Assembly: GCA_964653595.1 (NCBI GenBank)
Contig: CAZZHH010000003.1
Location: 39,199-103,198, forward strand
Direction of reading: 5' to 3'
Length of the DNA stretch: 64,000 bases
Source of the DNA: JBAXTE01 sp964653595
GTDB taxonomy: Bacteria > Bacteroidota > Bacteroidia > Bacteroidales > WCHB1-69
Under the pieces are notes generated by a model that did no database searches, was not told the DNA's origin, and was given only the letters and a program-made list of their open reading frames with translations. The first letter of the stretch is position 1, and each line of letters opens with the position of its first letter. Made by a program: the position numbers and the translations under genes. Shown piece by piece: positions 7,637-15,955 of this stretch.

Positions 7637-8107
7637 TTATCTATAAGCTTCAATTTTTGATTGTCTTAACGGATCGTTGTTGTGATAGATTTGGAGAAAT
7701 AACCCACATATTGTCAGGATAATTGCTATTCCAACCTGGTACGTCAATGCAATGAAAAACCATTTTTCATTCGAACTATCTGTTTGAACATCATCTGCAC
7801 ACATTATAACTGGGACAGCAATAATTAGTGTAAGAATATTTAATGTGCATGACGTATACACATATTGAAAAATCGCAAAAACTATAGAAAAACAAGCAAC
7901 AATATTAATAACCGCACCTATCGACATGCCGAGCATAAATCCCTTACTGTTAATGTCCATTGACGCAAAGAACAACGATATCAATATAACAATATTTATT
8001 ACTCCTATGATAAATTCATTACAAACTACTGACGACGTTGTGATATATAACACCATATCAACTATAAAAATTAATAACCATCCAAATGCCAAAGCGAAAA
8101 TATTCAT
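7637..8107 (-). CDS. Multi-pass membrane protein (156 aa)
   Basis: At least four hydrophobic helices are seen (ALAFGWLLIFIVDMVLYI, EFIIGVINIVILISLFFA, GMSIGAVINIVACFSIVF, YQVGIAIILTICGLFL). AAAGGTATAGGAAAACA precedes the ATG. A short gap follows the 82-residue membrane protein. Role unknown. Confidence 0.8.
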   Translation of the reverse strand: MNIFALAFGWLLIFIVDMVLYITTSSVVCNEFIIGVINIVILISLFFASMDINSKGFMLGMSIGAVINIVACFSIVFAIFQYVYTSCTLNILTLIIAVPVIMCADDVQTDSSNEKWFFIALTYQVGIAIILTICGLFLQIYHNNDPLRQSKIEAYR

Positions 8108-8125
8108 TGTTTTCCTATACCTTTC

Positions 8126-8374
8126 CTAACATCTATTGCATATAAATGAAACACCAGCGGCCACAAATAAAACACAAGCCGTAATGGATCCGACAGGCGA
8201 ACCTTTCATTATTCCAGCGACAACAATTCCCAGAATAACCAAGATAAGCGGGTGTGTGAAAAAACTTAATAGTCCACAGATGATTTCCTGACCGAAGTAA
8301 CAGAACAATTTAAGTGTACACGCGGCGACGGCCAAAGAGGCCAGTGTGATAACAATAATAGATGAAGTTTGCAT
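8126..8374 (-). CDS. Small multi-pass membrane protein (82 aa)
   Basis: Two or three hydrophobic segments cover most of the chain (IIVITLASLAVAACTLKLF, LSFFTHPLILVILGIVVAG, ITACVLFVAAGVSFI). The gene ends in TAG, which confirms TAG is a normal stop here. GAAAGG lies 9 nt upstream. Confidence 0.78.
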   Translation of the reverse strand: MQTSSIIVITLASLAVAACTLKLFCYFGQEIICGLLSFFTHPLILVILGIVVAGIMKGSPVGSITACVLFVAAGVSFICNRC

Positions 8375-8407
8375 ATTTATTTTCCTTTCGTGTGATATGC
8401 GAATTAT

Positions 8408-8692
8408 TTATTTTTGAATTAAGGTGGGCGGCAATACAATTTGTATCTGCATTGTGTTCGTTGTGATTTTATCTTTGACAGCAGGATCAACTGATACATA
8501 AATCGGTTTTTCCGCAGACGGCAATTCTGATTTCACGAAGAATGGATGAAGCATAGATGTTACGCCCAATACGAAAATAGAAAATCCCAACACCTCGGCA
8601 ATCAAGTTACCCCCACATACAGATAACACTGCAATAGAAAGCATAATTAAGAGAATTCCAGCTAATATTCCAACTAATATTTCCATTTTCAT
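8408..8692 (-). CDS. Membrane protein with C-terminal soluble tail (94 aa)
   Basis: Start set at MKMEILVGILAGILL because AAAGGG lies just upstream. The upstream extension of the frame covers the preceding gene's end. Two hydrophobic helices are followed by a 45-residue polar tail. Confidence 0.72.
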   Translation of the reverse strand: MKMEILVGILAGILLIMLSIAVLSVCGGNLIAEVLGFSIFVLGVTSMLHPFFVKSELPSAEKPIYVSVDPAVKDKITTNTMQIQIVLPPTLIQK

Positions 8693-8703
8693 TATCCCTT
8701 TCT

Positions 8704-8868
8704 TTAATTTGAAAACAGTTCCATAAGTTTTTGTGTTACCCAAGATGACATTTCCGATGAGTTGTTACTGATTATACAGTAAATTAAGTACACAAACATG
8801 ATTGTAATTATAGCGTATAAAACGTAGAACATCAAATGCCATAAGGTATTTTTAGACATAATATCCAT
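8704..8868 (-). CDS. Single-pass membrane microprotein (54 aa)
   Basis: Begins MDIMSKNTLWHLMFYVLY with AAGGAATAATAAA before it, then one helix (VLYAIITIMFVYLIYCII) and a polar tail. It lies immediately after the 79-residue membrane gene, with a gap of 4 nt. Confidence 0.68.
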   Translation of the reverse strand: MDIMSKNTLWHLMFYVLYAIITIMFVYLIYCIISNNSSEMSSWVTQKLMELFSN

Positions 8869-8872
8869 TTTA

Positions 8873-9112
8873 TTATTCCTTATACTTGATTGTTTGCGTA
8901 TTTGTTGTTTGATTGTCTTGCACAGTTTCAACATATGACGGCGCTTTTTCTATGAATCCAAGTTCTTGAGCACCACCTAAGATTATACATACTGCACCGC
9001 CAATAATGACAAATATATTTAGTGCGGTAAAGAAACGACCGTTATTTATTCCGTAGCGCAATATGATTACTGAATTTGCAATAACGAATAGACCATTTAT
9101 AATAATAAGCAT
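8873..9112 (-). CDS. Small two-helix membrane protein (79 aa)
   Basis: Two hydrophobic segments (IIINGLFVIANSVIIL and FFTALNIFVIIGGAVCIIL) precede a polar, threonine-rich C-terminus. GAAAGG is upstream. It is the first of the membrane-protein series after the YqaJ-like gene. Confidence 0.75.
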   Translation of the reverse strand: MLIIINGLFVIANSVIILRYGINNGRFFTALNIFVIIGGAVCIILGGAQELGFIEKAPSYVETVQDNQTTNTQTIKYKE

Positions 9113-9146
9113 TTTATTCTTTCCTTTCTCATGCGAATCCGATTTG

Positions 9147-9166
9147 CCCCACGGTGTTCTGTGGGG
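9147..9166 (-). promoter_or_regulatory. GC-rich hairpin between the YqaJ-like gene and the membrane operon
   Basis: Stem CCCCAC/GTGGGG with an eight-base loop and no T-run. No P-box lies nearby. It may be a partial terminator or an RNA processing or stability element. Confidence 0.4.
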
Positions 9167-9184
9167 CTATCGGTTACGGAGTTC

Positions 9185-10261
9185 CTACTTGTTAATCTTG
9201 CACGAAGCGGACGGCGTTACGCCACGAAGACAGTTCTCGTTGTCGATCTCGGCACGAATCACATCTTCATTGACGTTTGCCTTGGCGGCGATATTACGAA
9301 TAAGAATGTTGAAAGCCTCTGTGTTCGATTGTTCTTTCATTACTACGAGGTCATCGTAATCCATATTGAATTTCTTTCCGATATGAGCAAGGAACGCTTC
9401 GGTATTGAAACTCAATTTCGGATTCGTAAAGACAAGGGACAAGAGTTTACCACAGAATGTCAGGTTCTTTGTGATGACAAGCATTTGACTTTTCAGCTCA
9501 TCCATCTTTTTCTTGAAAGCAGAATATTCTTTATAAACAACGTCATATTCTTTTTTCGTAGCAACATACTGTGTTTCCAAATCTTCAAACTGTTTCTGTT
9601 CATCCTCGGAAAGTTCAGCCATGACGTTCTTACGGTCAGACTTGTAAAATTCAGCGTCCGTCTGTGTGAATTCAGGAGCGACACCTTTGGCAACAGCGTC
9701 ACGGAATTCGTTTACACGGTTGCGATACTGTGCCTGTTCTTTTTCGTCAAAGTGGAAAACCCAAGCGTGTTCGGGGGGTTTATTACCCACAGCGACAACA
9801 ACAATAGCGGATTTAAAGCGTTTGATGGACTGGAAATACATCAAGATTTTTGCTTTGACTTCCAACCACTTTGGGCATTCGCCATCCTTGACATAATAAT
9901 CAAAAACGTTTTCTCCCATTGTTGCGACTTCGATTACCAAACCAAGTTCATCATTCTGATAATTGGGTTTAACGTCTGTTCCAAGTTCCTGATTGAAATA
10001 CTCACGACCACGCACAAGCCCGTCTTTCAGGTTTGGGTACATTGTGGCAAGAAGAGGAATTTCATGAAGTGTAACCTTCATATCATCCTCAAGTTTGCGT
10101 CCATAAGCACGGCGGCGAATGGTGAGGTAATCCATTTTTTCGTCAAGGTCTCTACCGTTTACAATTTTATCAAAAATCATATACGGTGTAACATTGTACC
10201 CAAAGCCCATGATGGCAAGGATATCGGAAGTTTTTAAAACGTAATCGTTATTTGTACTCAT
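9185..10261 (-). CDS. YqaJ-like (PD-(D/E)XK-type) protein with coiled coil
   Basis: The N-terminal 160 residues of this 358-residue protein follow the order of YqaJ-type phage recombination nucleases. SDILAIMGFGYNVTPYMIFD comes first, then GRKLED, an IEVAT strand near residue 113, and KAKILMYFQ followed by AIVVVAVGN. In active enzymes the strand reads E-x-K; here lysine is replaced by alanine, so the nuclease may be inactive or the alignment shifted. Residues about 210-260 form a coiled coil (SEDEQKQFEDLETQYVATKK). P-box 10318-10325. It probably heads the long operon to 4999. Confidence 0.5.
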   Translation of the reverse strand: MSTNNDYVLKTSDILAIMGFGYNVTPYMIFDKIVNGRDLDEKMDYLTIRRRAYGRKLEDDMKVTLHEIPLLATMYPNLKDGLVRGREYFNQELGTDVKPNYQNDELGLVIEVATMGENVFDYYVKDGECPKWLEVKAKILMYFQSIKRFKSAIVVVAVGNKPPEHAWVFHFDEKEQAQYRNRVNEFRDAVAKGVAPEFTQTDAEFYKSDRKNVMAELSEDEQKQFEDLETQYVATKKEYDVVYKEYSAFKKKMDELKSQMLVITKNLTFCGKLLSLVFTNPKLSFNTEAFLAHIGKKFNMDYDDLVVMKEQSNTEAFNILIRNIAAKANVNEDVIRAEIDNENCLRGVTPSASCKINK

Positions 10262-10317
10262 TGTGAGTAACCTTTCTTTGTTTGTTTTGTAATGTATAAC
10301 TACAATCGGCGTTACTT

Positions 10318-10325
10318 TTTATTCA
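10318..10325 (-). promoter_or_regulatory. P-box for the long operon 10.3-5.0 kb
   Basis: TGAATAAA-N13-TGTAGTTA. No further P-box is found between 9185 and 4999, so about ten genes may depend on it. Confidence 0.7.
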
Positions 10326-10332
10326 GAATTTT

Positions 10333-10704
10333 TCAGTTTTTATTCACAATGTCTTGCATGATAATGTAAACAGCGTATTCCATAGGTGGCTCGGCATCTG
10401 CGACACCATCACGAATAATTTCATTTGTAATCTTATTGCGCATTTCTTCCCGAGCATCGTCATCATCAAAAAACCAACCATCATCACAATAATCTCCATG
10501 ACAGCAAGCTGTTGCATACAAAGCATTTAAACGCTGAACGTTTTCTTCGTTTTTTTCGAGACTTTCGCATCTTTCAATTTCAGTTCTGATTTCTTTATTC
10601 GAATAATCATTGAATTCAATCATCATTCCGACAATTTCTAAAATTTCTTTGGCGGAAGAACTCTCAAAAGCCTTTGCTACTTTTTCACGTGTAACTTCTT
10701 TCAT
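10333..10704 (-). CDS. Acidic unknown protein (123 aa)
   Basis: Start at MKEVTREKVAKAF; codons further upstream lie in the promoter and ribosome site. Helical and acidic, with a cluster CCHGDYCDDGWFFDDDDAR near residue 80. P-box 10756-10763. No family was recognised. Confidence 0.75.
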   Translation of the reverse strand: MKEVTREKVAKAFESSSAKEILEIVGMMIEFNDYSNKEIRTEIERCESLEKNEENVQRLNALYATACCHGDYCDDGWFFDDDDAREEMRNKITNEIIRDGVADAEPPMEYAVYIIMQDIVNKN

Positions 10705-10770
10705 TATGTTAACCTTTCTTTGTTTTGTTATTTGATTATACAATCTGGATTATTTTTTATTCATCAATTT

Positions 10771-11325
10771 TCAGTTAAAAATTTCAGTTGATTCTTTTTT
10801 ATCTTTGCGAATATCGACAATAATATCTTGCATAAGTTCGTCTTTGATATCCTTAACAAGCTTATCAAATTTTTCATTGTTCTTGAATAACACAAAATCA
10901 CAATTTTCCACTGCGGCTTTCATAATGCCCATGTATTGTTTTTTGCAGAATATCTGACCGATGTATGCATTCCATAAATCAATGGAAAGTTTTTCTGCAA
11001 TATCCGTTTCGTTCATTTGTTCTTTGCACAACACGGTAAGTTCGTCAATATTTGTTTCTACAAGAACAGTTTGGTTTTCATTATCAAATGATTCATACTT
11101 ATGATTTGTGATTTTAACAAGTTCCATCAAAGCTCTTGTATATTCCTTCAAGATGTTATGACGGCATTCATCGGTAATCATTGCTTCAAACCGACTGACA
11201 AACTCGCCGATCTGACGGTCATCAAAATAAGAAGTTAAATCATATTTCTTGATAAAAACTTCTGTCGGATGGAGTGGGTATTCCCGTCTGAACCAAACCA
11301 CTGGAAAGTGTACTGTTTTATTCAT
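10771..11325 (-). CDS. Unknown protein sharing a YPLHPTEVF domain
   Basis: This 184-residue protein begins MNKTVHFPVVWFRRE. Its N-terminal motif (EYPLHPTEVFIKKYDL...FDDRQIG) is almost identical to that of the frameshifted gene at 25189-25556, so both derive from one ancestor. The rest is helical and charged. The start overlaps the stop of 11322-11606. It belongs to a three-gene unit with 11606-12115. Confidence 0.78.
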   Translation of the reverse strand: MNKTVHFPVVWFRREYPLHPTEVFIKKYDLTSYFDDRQIGEFVSRFEAMITDECRHNILKEYTRALMELVKITNHKYESFDNENQTVLVETNIDELTVLCKEQMNETDIAEKLSIDLWNAYIGQIFCKKQYMGIMKAAVENCDFVLFKNNEKFDKLVKDIKDELMQDIIVDIRKDKKESTEIFN

Positions 11326-11606
11326 TCTTGTATCCCTCGCACGTTTTTTGTTATTAAACATAATCCTGTAATTTCATGACCATTACCAAACTCAATGTGT
11401 TCGAAATGCCCAATATAACTTTCATTGTAATTTTTATCCATTCCCATTCTGCAACACTTAAAGTTTGTGTTTTTCCCGAACAATTTATATGCGATAATAT
11501 TGGTTATGTGTTCATCCGACTTGTCAATTGTTCTCTGCTGTAACTTGACAATATGTTCTTTGCCACTTTCGCGGTGTAACACTGTGTATACCTGCAACTT
11601 AGCCAT
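11322..11606 (-). CDS. Unknown small protein (94 aa)
   Basis: A short beta-rich protein (MAKLQVYTVLHRESGKEH...) whose ATG overlaps the stop of the upstream gene (TAATG) and whose own stop overlaps the next gene. The arrangement shows strict co-translation. No family was recognised. Confidence 0.72.
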   Translation of the reverse strand: MAKLQVYTVLHRESGKEHIVKLQQRTIDKSDEHITNIIAYKLFGKNTNFKCCRMGMDKNYNESYIGHFEHIEFGNGHEITGLCLITKNVRGIQE

Positions 11607-12115
11607 TATTCATTCCCTTTCATGATAATTTCAAAATCTGTTTCTTTGTATTCAAAATTGTTTTTGTTGATTTCACAAAACTCGGTAATCAGTTTACTTG
11701 CGGCATCTCTGTTTGCGCCTAAGCGTTCATATTCGTCAAAAGTATCGTCATGGCAGAAAAACCCATCCGTCAAAAGTATTTCACTAAGTAATACGTTATC
11801 CCTTGGCGGGTTATAATATACAGTGCAATTACGACCGAAAAAATATTCAGCTTTGTAGTTTTTCCCAATTTCATCTTTATGATTGTTTTGTTTACCACAC
11901 GCCACGACAACATACCCAGTTGATGAAGCAGCGTTGTCGAAAGCTGTTTGTGCAATTTTTGATAATAGTTCGTCACTTGGGTAATCAGGCTTTTCTGATA
12001 TGGCATTTTCCACAGCCAGCCCAGCCGCCACAAGCCCTTCAAATATCTTATTGTCGTTTGTTGATTGGTTGCAATCAACTGCAATAATTGCATGTTCTGT
12101 TTTGTAATGCTTCAT
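11606..12115 (-). CDS. AQxAFD-family protein, copy 1
   Basis: This 169-residue protein carries the segment LSKIAQTAFDNAASSTGYVV, shared with the two genes upstream (EIAQKAFDDIVGEAYSGGY and CLAQSAFDEVVGGGIYKLD). The motif is followed by a VxVC/VxxC strand. The copies otherwise diverge strongly. P-box 12164-12171. Role unknown. Confidence 0.78.
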   Translation of the reverse strand: MKHYKTEHAIIAVDCNQSTNDNKIFEGLVAAGLAVENAISEKPDYPSDELLSKIAQTAFDNAASSTGYVVVACGKQNNHKDEIGKNYKAEYFFGRNCTVYYNPPRDNVLLSEILLTDGFFCHDDTFDEYERLGANRDAASKLITEFCEINKNNFEYKETDFEIIMKGNE

Positions 12116-12149
12116 TTTACCATTCCTTTCTGTTTGTAATTAGTAATAC

Positions 12150-12203
12150 AAACGGGAATGTGATTTATTCATCATTTATCAATTTTTTCTCACATTCCCG
12201 TTT
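12150..12203 (-). repeat. 14-bp inverted repeat enclosing a P-box
   Basis: Arms AAACGGGAATGTGA (12150-12163) and TCACATTCCCGTTT (12190-12203). The loop holds the TGAATAAA of the next gene, and one arm is the promoter spacer. The hairpin therefore joins the 3' end of 12207-12662 to the promoter of 11606-12115. Confidence 0.75.
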
Positions 12204-12206
12204 TAG

Positions 12207-12662
12207 TTAAACGTACAAATCGCAAGGGGCAACTTTAAGATACGACCTAAGGAAATCTCTCAGATTGTAGTTTATCCTGCCGTGTTCCTTATAAACTTTT
12301 TCAAGAGTATCTTTATCCATTGCGCCAAAGATTCTACTCCACCAAGCTACATACATCCTGTCTGTAAGCGAATCGGCATCATGCAGGAATGCCCCTTCAC
12401 CAAAAACAACATGTTTAAAATGGCACACACTGATTGTGTAACCACCGCTGTAAGCTTCACCGACAATGTCATCAAAAGCTTTTTGCGCAATCTCCGAAAG
12501 CTCACTATCTTCAATTTCTGGGTCTCCCTTTAACTGATCTTGAATTTCTTTCATGGCGACTTCAACACCCTCTTGTTCTTTATCTCGGTCAATGTTATCC
12601 ATGTATCCCGATGTCGGTTTATCAAAATCCACTGTCATTGTGAATTCTTCGTATGTTTCCAT
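12207..12662 (-). CDS. AQxAFD-family protein, copy 2
   Basis: An acidic protein of 151 residues with the family core at about residue 57 (SEIAQKAFDDIVGEAY). Its end, FLRSYLKVAPCDLYV, matches the end of copy 3 (FLEWYLKLAPEDLVI). Start supported by AAAGGTAGAAACATA. P-box 12717-12724. Confidence 0.8.
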   Translation of the reverse strand: METYEEFTMTVDFDKPTSGYMDNIDRDKEQEGVEVAMKEIQDQLKGDPEIEDSELSEIAQKAFDDIVGEAYSGGYTISVCHFKHVVFGEGAFLHDADSLTDRMYVAWWSRIFGAMDKDTLEKVYKEHGRINYNLRDFLRSYLKVAPCDLYV

Positions 12663-12762
12663 TATGTTTCTACCTTTCTTTCTTGTTTGTAATTAGTAAT
12701 ACAAACGGAAATGTGATTTATTCATTAATAATGAATTTTTTTATCAAATTCCCGTTTGGAAT

Positions 12763-13290
12763 TTAATCTTCTTCGATAACCAAATCTTCTGGGGCAAGTT
12801 TGAGATACCACTCGAGAAACAATCTTTTATTTGAATCTGAACCCAACTTTGTTTGAACAATTCCTCTTGTGTAACTGTCCATTTGATTTAAAATTCGATA
12901 CCAAAACATTTCGAGTTTAATATCATTAACATCTTGCGCTTCTATTGGGTCAAGTTCAAAATTTTCGATAGCTTCTTTTATGTTCTCTTGACCATCGTTG
13001 AATACGATATACTTATTACGACAAACATCCAACTTATAAATACCGCCACCTACAACTTCATCAAATGCACTTTGGGCAAGGCATGTAAATTCAAAATCAT
13101 CATCAAAAGGACACTCGTTCATGTTCCTTTCAGTTACAGTTATTGCCGCTCCAATACCTTCCAACATTTTATTTAAGTCGACTTTAACCTTAACTTTTTG
13201 TTGTGGGTTATTGTCTAAGCTTATAGTTATCTTAAATTTTTCGTAAACGATTTCTGATTCAATATGAACTACTTCTGTTATGTTACTCAT
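12763..13290 (-). CDS. AQxAFD-family protein, copy 3
   Basis: This 175-residue protein has an N-terminal beta-rich extension, then TCLAQSAFDEVVGGG and the shared C-terminal YLKLAPEDL. P-box 13344-13351, again inside an inverted repeat. The three copies show serial duplication of the whole unit, promoter hairpin included. Confidence 0.8.
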   Translation of the reverse strand: MSNITEVVHIESEIVYEKFKITISLDNNPQQKVKVKVDLNKMLEGIGAAITVTERNMNECPFDDDFEFTCLAQSAFDEVVGGGIYKLDVCRNKYIVFNDGQENIKEAIENFELDPIEAQDVNDIKLEMFWYRILNQMDSYTRGIVQTKLGSDSNKRLFLEWYLKLAPEDLVIEED

Positions 13291-13329
13291 TGTATTTCTA
13301 CCTTTCTTTCTGTTTGTAATTAGTAATAC

Positions 13330-13383
13330 AAACGGGAATGTGATTTATTCATCAGTTATGAATTTTTTCTCACATTCCCGTTT
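13330..13383 (-). repeat. Second P-box-enclosing inverted repeat
   Basis: The same 14-bp arms as at 12150-12203 (13330-13343 and 13370-13383). A weaker third version with mismatches lies at 12703-12757. Confidence 0.75.
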
Positions 13384-13389
13384 GATTTT

Positions 13390-14547
13390 TTATGGACGGA
13401 ACGTATAAGGACTGTCTTCGATGATGTCACAAAGTTTGTTATTGTACTCATCAACCGAACAACTAAAGAACATCTTAAAATCTACACATTCAGTTTCCTC
13501 AGCTAATACTTTATTACAATCGTCCATGTGCGGTTTGATGTGTTTATCTAAAAATTCTTTCATATCTTTACATTCGAATTTTTTCAACATGTCTTCAATT
13601 TGCTTATGTGTTTTTGAATCAACTTCGTAATAAAAACACATATCGTTACAGAATGGTTCATAATAATAAAATCCACATCCGATAAAGTCGATCGGTTTCG
13701 TATTCAAATGTGTCATAATAACATAGTTAATCATTTTTATATGAACGGCGGCAAACCAAAGATAAAAATCTTCGTAAGTATTACTACAATCACCTAAAAG
13801 TTCGTTTACCTTTTTCCACTTCTTTTTCATCGCCTTATCTTTTGTATCTTCCTTCAATCCGACAAAGCTAAGTTCCCTGTCCATTAAACTGTCGTGGACT
13901 TCATACCTTTTATCATCATCAACCAAACTCGGCATTTCAATGGAGTTACCATGATTGGCTACACCGATTCCCTTGATGATTCTGTCAACCAATCCGTCTT
14001 GTTTGCCGTCTGTCTTGAGGAAAGCCTTGATATTCATTTTATAGAATTCACCCCAAAAGGCTTCATCGCAATCCACATCAAAGTCTGTGTCTTCCAAAAT
14101 TTTCGTGCCAGCACTTATTAAATTGCCTCCATAAATTTCTGGAAGAATTTCTTTATCGTCATGGTAACGATCAGCAAGTAATTTGATAGCTCTTTCATAT
14201 TCTTGCGGCGTTACAAAATAACAGAACGTTGCGCCAGCATCACTTTTTTCGTACTTGAAAACATTTTTAATATCGCCGTGATATAGGTATGTTTGTTTAA
14301 CAGCTTCAATCGGCTTTAAATTTTCTTCAAGAACCATTCGATTGAAAATATCAAAATTGACAATTGCAAGCCAATTGAAGAATTTATCATAATCAAAATT
14401 CTCCCAAAGGGATTGTGCGGTTTTATACTTCACTAAACCATCGACAATTTTTTCCCGTCCTACTTCAATGTCGATTAATTTCTGGATAGCTTCTTCTGGA
14501 TAATTGAAGAGGCAGGGCAAATGCAAACACTTAACTACACTTTTCAT
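13390..14547 (-). CDS. Unknown protein with an internal duplication (385 aa)
   Basis: Two halves align. FNWLAIVNFDIFNRMVLEEN and FCYFVTPQEYERAIKLL in residues 50-150 correspond to FYLWFAAVHIKMINYVIMTH and CFYYEVDSKTHKQIEDML in residues 255-340. Each is followed by a 'VDCDEAFWGEFY/VDFKMFFSCSVDEY' segment. The protein is therefore a fused tandem duplicate of an unknown domain of about 130 residues. P-box variant TGAATGAA at 14602-14609. Confidence 0.82.
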   Translation of the reverse strand: MKSVVKCLHLPCLFNYPEEAIQKLIDIEVGREKIVDGLVKYKTAQSLWENFDYDKFFNWLAIVNFDIFNRMVLEENLKPIEAVKQTYLYHGDIKNVFKYEKSDAGATFCYFVTPQEYERAIKLLADRYHDDKEILPEIYGGNLISAGTKILEDTDFDVDCDEAFWGEFYKMNIKAFLKTDGKQDGLVDRIIKGIGVANHGNSIEMPSLVDDDKRYEVHDSLMDRELSFVGLKEDTKDKAMKKKWKKVNELLGDCSNTYEDFYLWFAAVHIKMINYVIMTHLNTKPIDFIGCGFYYYEPFCNDMCFYYEVDSKTHKQIEDMLKKFECKDMKEFLDKHIKPHMDDCNKVLAEETECVDFKMFFSCSVDEYNNKLCDIIEDSPYTFRP

Positions 14548-14633
14548 ATTTTTATACCTTTCTTTCTTGCTTGTAATTTAATACTACAATTGAGATTATT
14601 TTTCATTCAGAAATTGTGATTATTTCCTTCGCA

Positions 14634-14897
14634 TTAAACTCTTTGTCCAAAAATATAACGAGGAATTACCTTTAATGCCGCTTCAATATTTACGGGAATC
14701 AAGCGTTTATGCTTCAAGAATGCATTTTTACTTATTCCTTTTACAGTATAAGAAACGCCTTCGTAAACAACCGTTTCAGGAATGTGGGCATATTTCTTTC
14801 TTTTCGAAATAGCAGGTTCAATACCGTTGCCAACATATACGGATTTCTTTCCAGTAATCATATATGTAATGTTTTTACTCTTGAATGTTTTCTTCAT
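14634..14897 (-). CDS. Truncated LRR-type protein (87 aa)
   Basis: MKKTFKSKNITYMITG... matches the N-terminal cap of the BspA-like LRR proteins: 'IxYxIxxxxxVxVGxG', then 'HIPETVVYEGVSYTVKGISKNAF'. It ends after one repeat. It is either a minimal LRR protein or the remnant of a longer one. An ATG at 14906 is also possible. P-box 14945-14952 with a 12 nt spacer. Confidence 0.65.
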   Translation of the reverse strand: MKKTFKSKNITYMITGKKSVYVGNGIEPAISKRKKYAHIPETVVYEGVSYTVKGISKNAFLKHKRLIPVNIEAALKVIPRYIFGQRV

Positions 14898-14959
14898 CGG
14901 ATTCATCTCTTTTCTTTGTATGATGTAATACAATCAAGAATGTTTTTATTCATCATTTT

Positions 14960-15121
14960 TGATTTTCTTGCATATATAAGAATGAGTACTTTTATTAACA
15001 AGCCAAAAACCAAAGCTTAATAATATTGTACTAAAATAAGTTTTTTCACTGTAGGAATTACAGGTAGTGCTGACTTCGGTCGGAATAGAGTTATCACTTA
15101 GTTCAATCACAAATTTCTAAC
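14960..15121 (-). other. Intergenic interval without a recognised gene
   Basis: About 160 nt between the terminator of 15169-15897 and the P-box of the truncated LRR gene. It has no convincing ORF with a ribosome site. A weak inverted pair GACCGAAGTC lies near 15075. Nothing else was identified. Confidence 0.4.
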
Positions 15122-15157
15122 AAAAAAACTGGGTACCTTTTTTAAAGATACCCAGTT
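15122..15157 (-). terminator. Intrinsic terminator after 15169-15897
   Basis: Stem AACTGGGTA/TACCCAGTT with an A/T loop, followed by seven T on the minus strand. Confidence 0.85.
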
Positions 15158-15168
15158 CATGTGCGTCA

Positions 15169-15897
15169 TTAATTCTTCGGGTCGTGGAAATCAAACTGGT
15201 CGGAAATATCGTTGGCTTTTCTGAACAGCTCTTCCATATACTGATCGCCGTTTTTCCATCGCAAGCTTTTATCACCCATCTTCATGGCTTTTAGTGTTTC
15301 ATGATCCAATTCGACAATACTAAGCCCGTAACCGAGATTATCCATTGCCTTAAGCGCTTCTTCTACTTCATTGCGTTCAACCTCAATCTCTTCGTTTTCC
15401 TCATCGTCCGTTGCAACAGTGTCGTCATTCATGCCACACATTTCATCAATAACATGTTGGTCATTGTTTGCAATCCATACAATCATATCATGAAGCATTC
15501 CAGTATTTGTTATATAAAATGATAAATCATGATTGACATCCGAACTTGTATAAATGAAAAGATGTTTTCTTTCTTTAACGTTCCATTCCCTGTTGTTGCT
15601 ATCAATTTCTTTGGGAATATACACATGAATTTTATCATCAAGGCTTTCGTTGACAATAAACTCAATATTGTTGTCCTTCAAACCCGCCGCATCTGCAAAA
15701 ATAACAAAGTCCATTACTTCACCATCATCACCGATAAACTTATTGCTTGTTTGTTTGAGAACGGCGTTTGCAATTGAATCACAAAACGACCGACTTTCTT
15801 GTTCGGGTAAGATATCTGCATCAATAAAAATGCGAGTATCTTCATTTTTGAAATCGTACCTTGCTACTGTGTTTAAGTTGTTGAATTTTATAATCAT
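15169..15897 (-). CDS. Unknown protein (242 aa), intact member of a pair
   Basis: The N-terminal half contains FCDSIANAVLKQTSNKFIGD, MDFVIFAD and LKDNNIEFIVNE. All recur in the frameshifted gene 15956-16334. An acidic linker (ATDDEENEEIEVERNE) separates it from a C-terminal helical part. P-box 15951-15958. No known family. Confidence 0.82.
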   Translation of the reverse strand: MIIKFNNLNTVARYDFKNEDTRIFIDADILPEQESRSFCDSIANAVLKQTSNKFIGDDGEVMDFVIFADAAGLKDNNIEFIVNESLDDKIHVYIPKEIDSNNREWNVKERKHLFIYTSSDVNHDLSFYITNTGMLHDMIVWIANNDQHVIDEMCGMNDDTVATDDEENEEIEVERNEVEEALKAMDNLGYGLSIVELDHETLKAMKMGDKSLRWKNGDQYMEELFRKANDISDQFDFHDPKN

Positions 15898-15955
15898 TGT
15901 GTATCTACCTTTCTTTCTGTTTGTAATTAGTGATACAAACGAGAATGCTTTTTAT

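Noticed and set aside
7423..7653. 76-codon minus-strand frame overlapping the 44-residue membrane gene
   Set aside because: It overlaps the end of 7637-8107 and has basic, asparagine-rich composition. The alternative frame at 7431-7565 has a ribosome site and a clear membrane helix.
9131..10237. Plus-strand frame of 368 codons
   Set aside because: It lies antisense to the well-supported gene 9185-10261, has no ribosome site or P-box, and its composition (Phe, Ile and Val rich) is that of a shadow frame.
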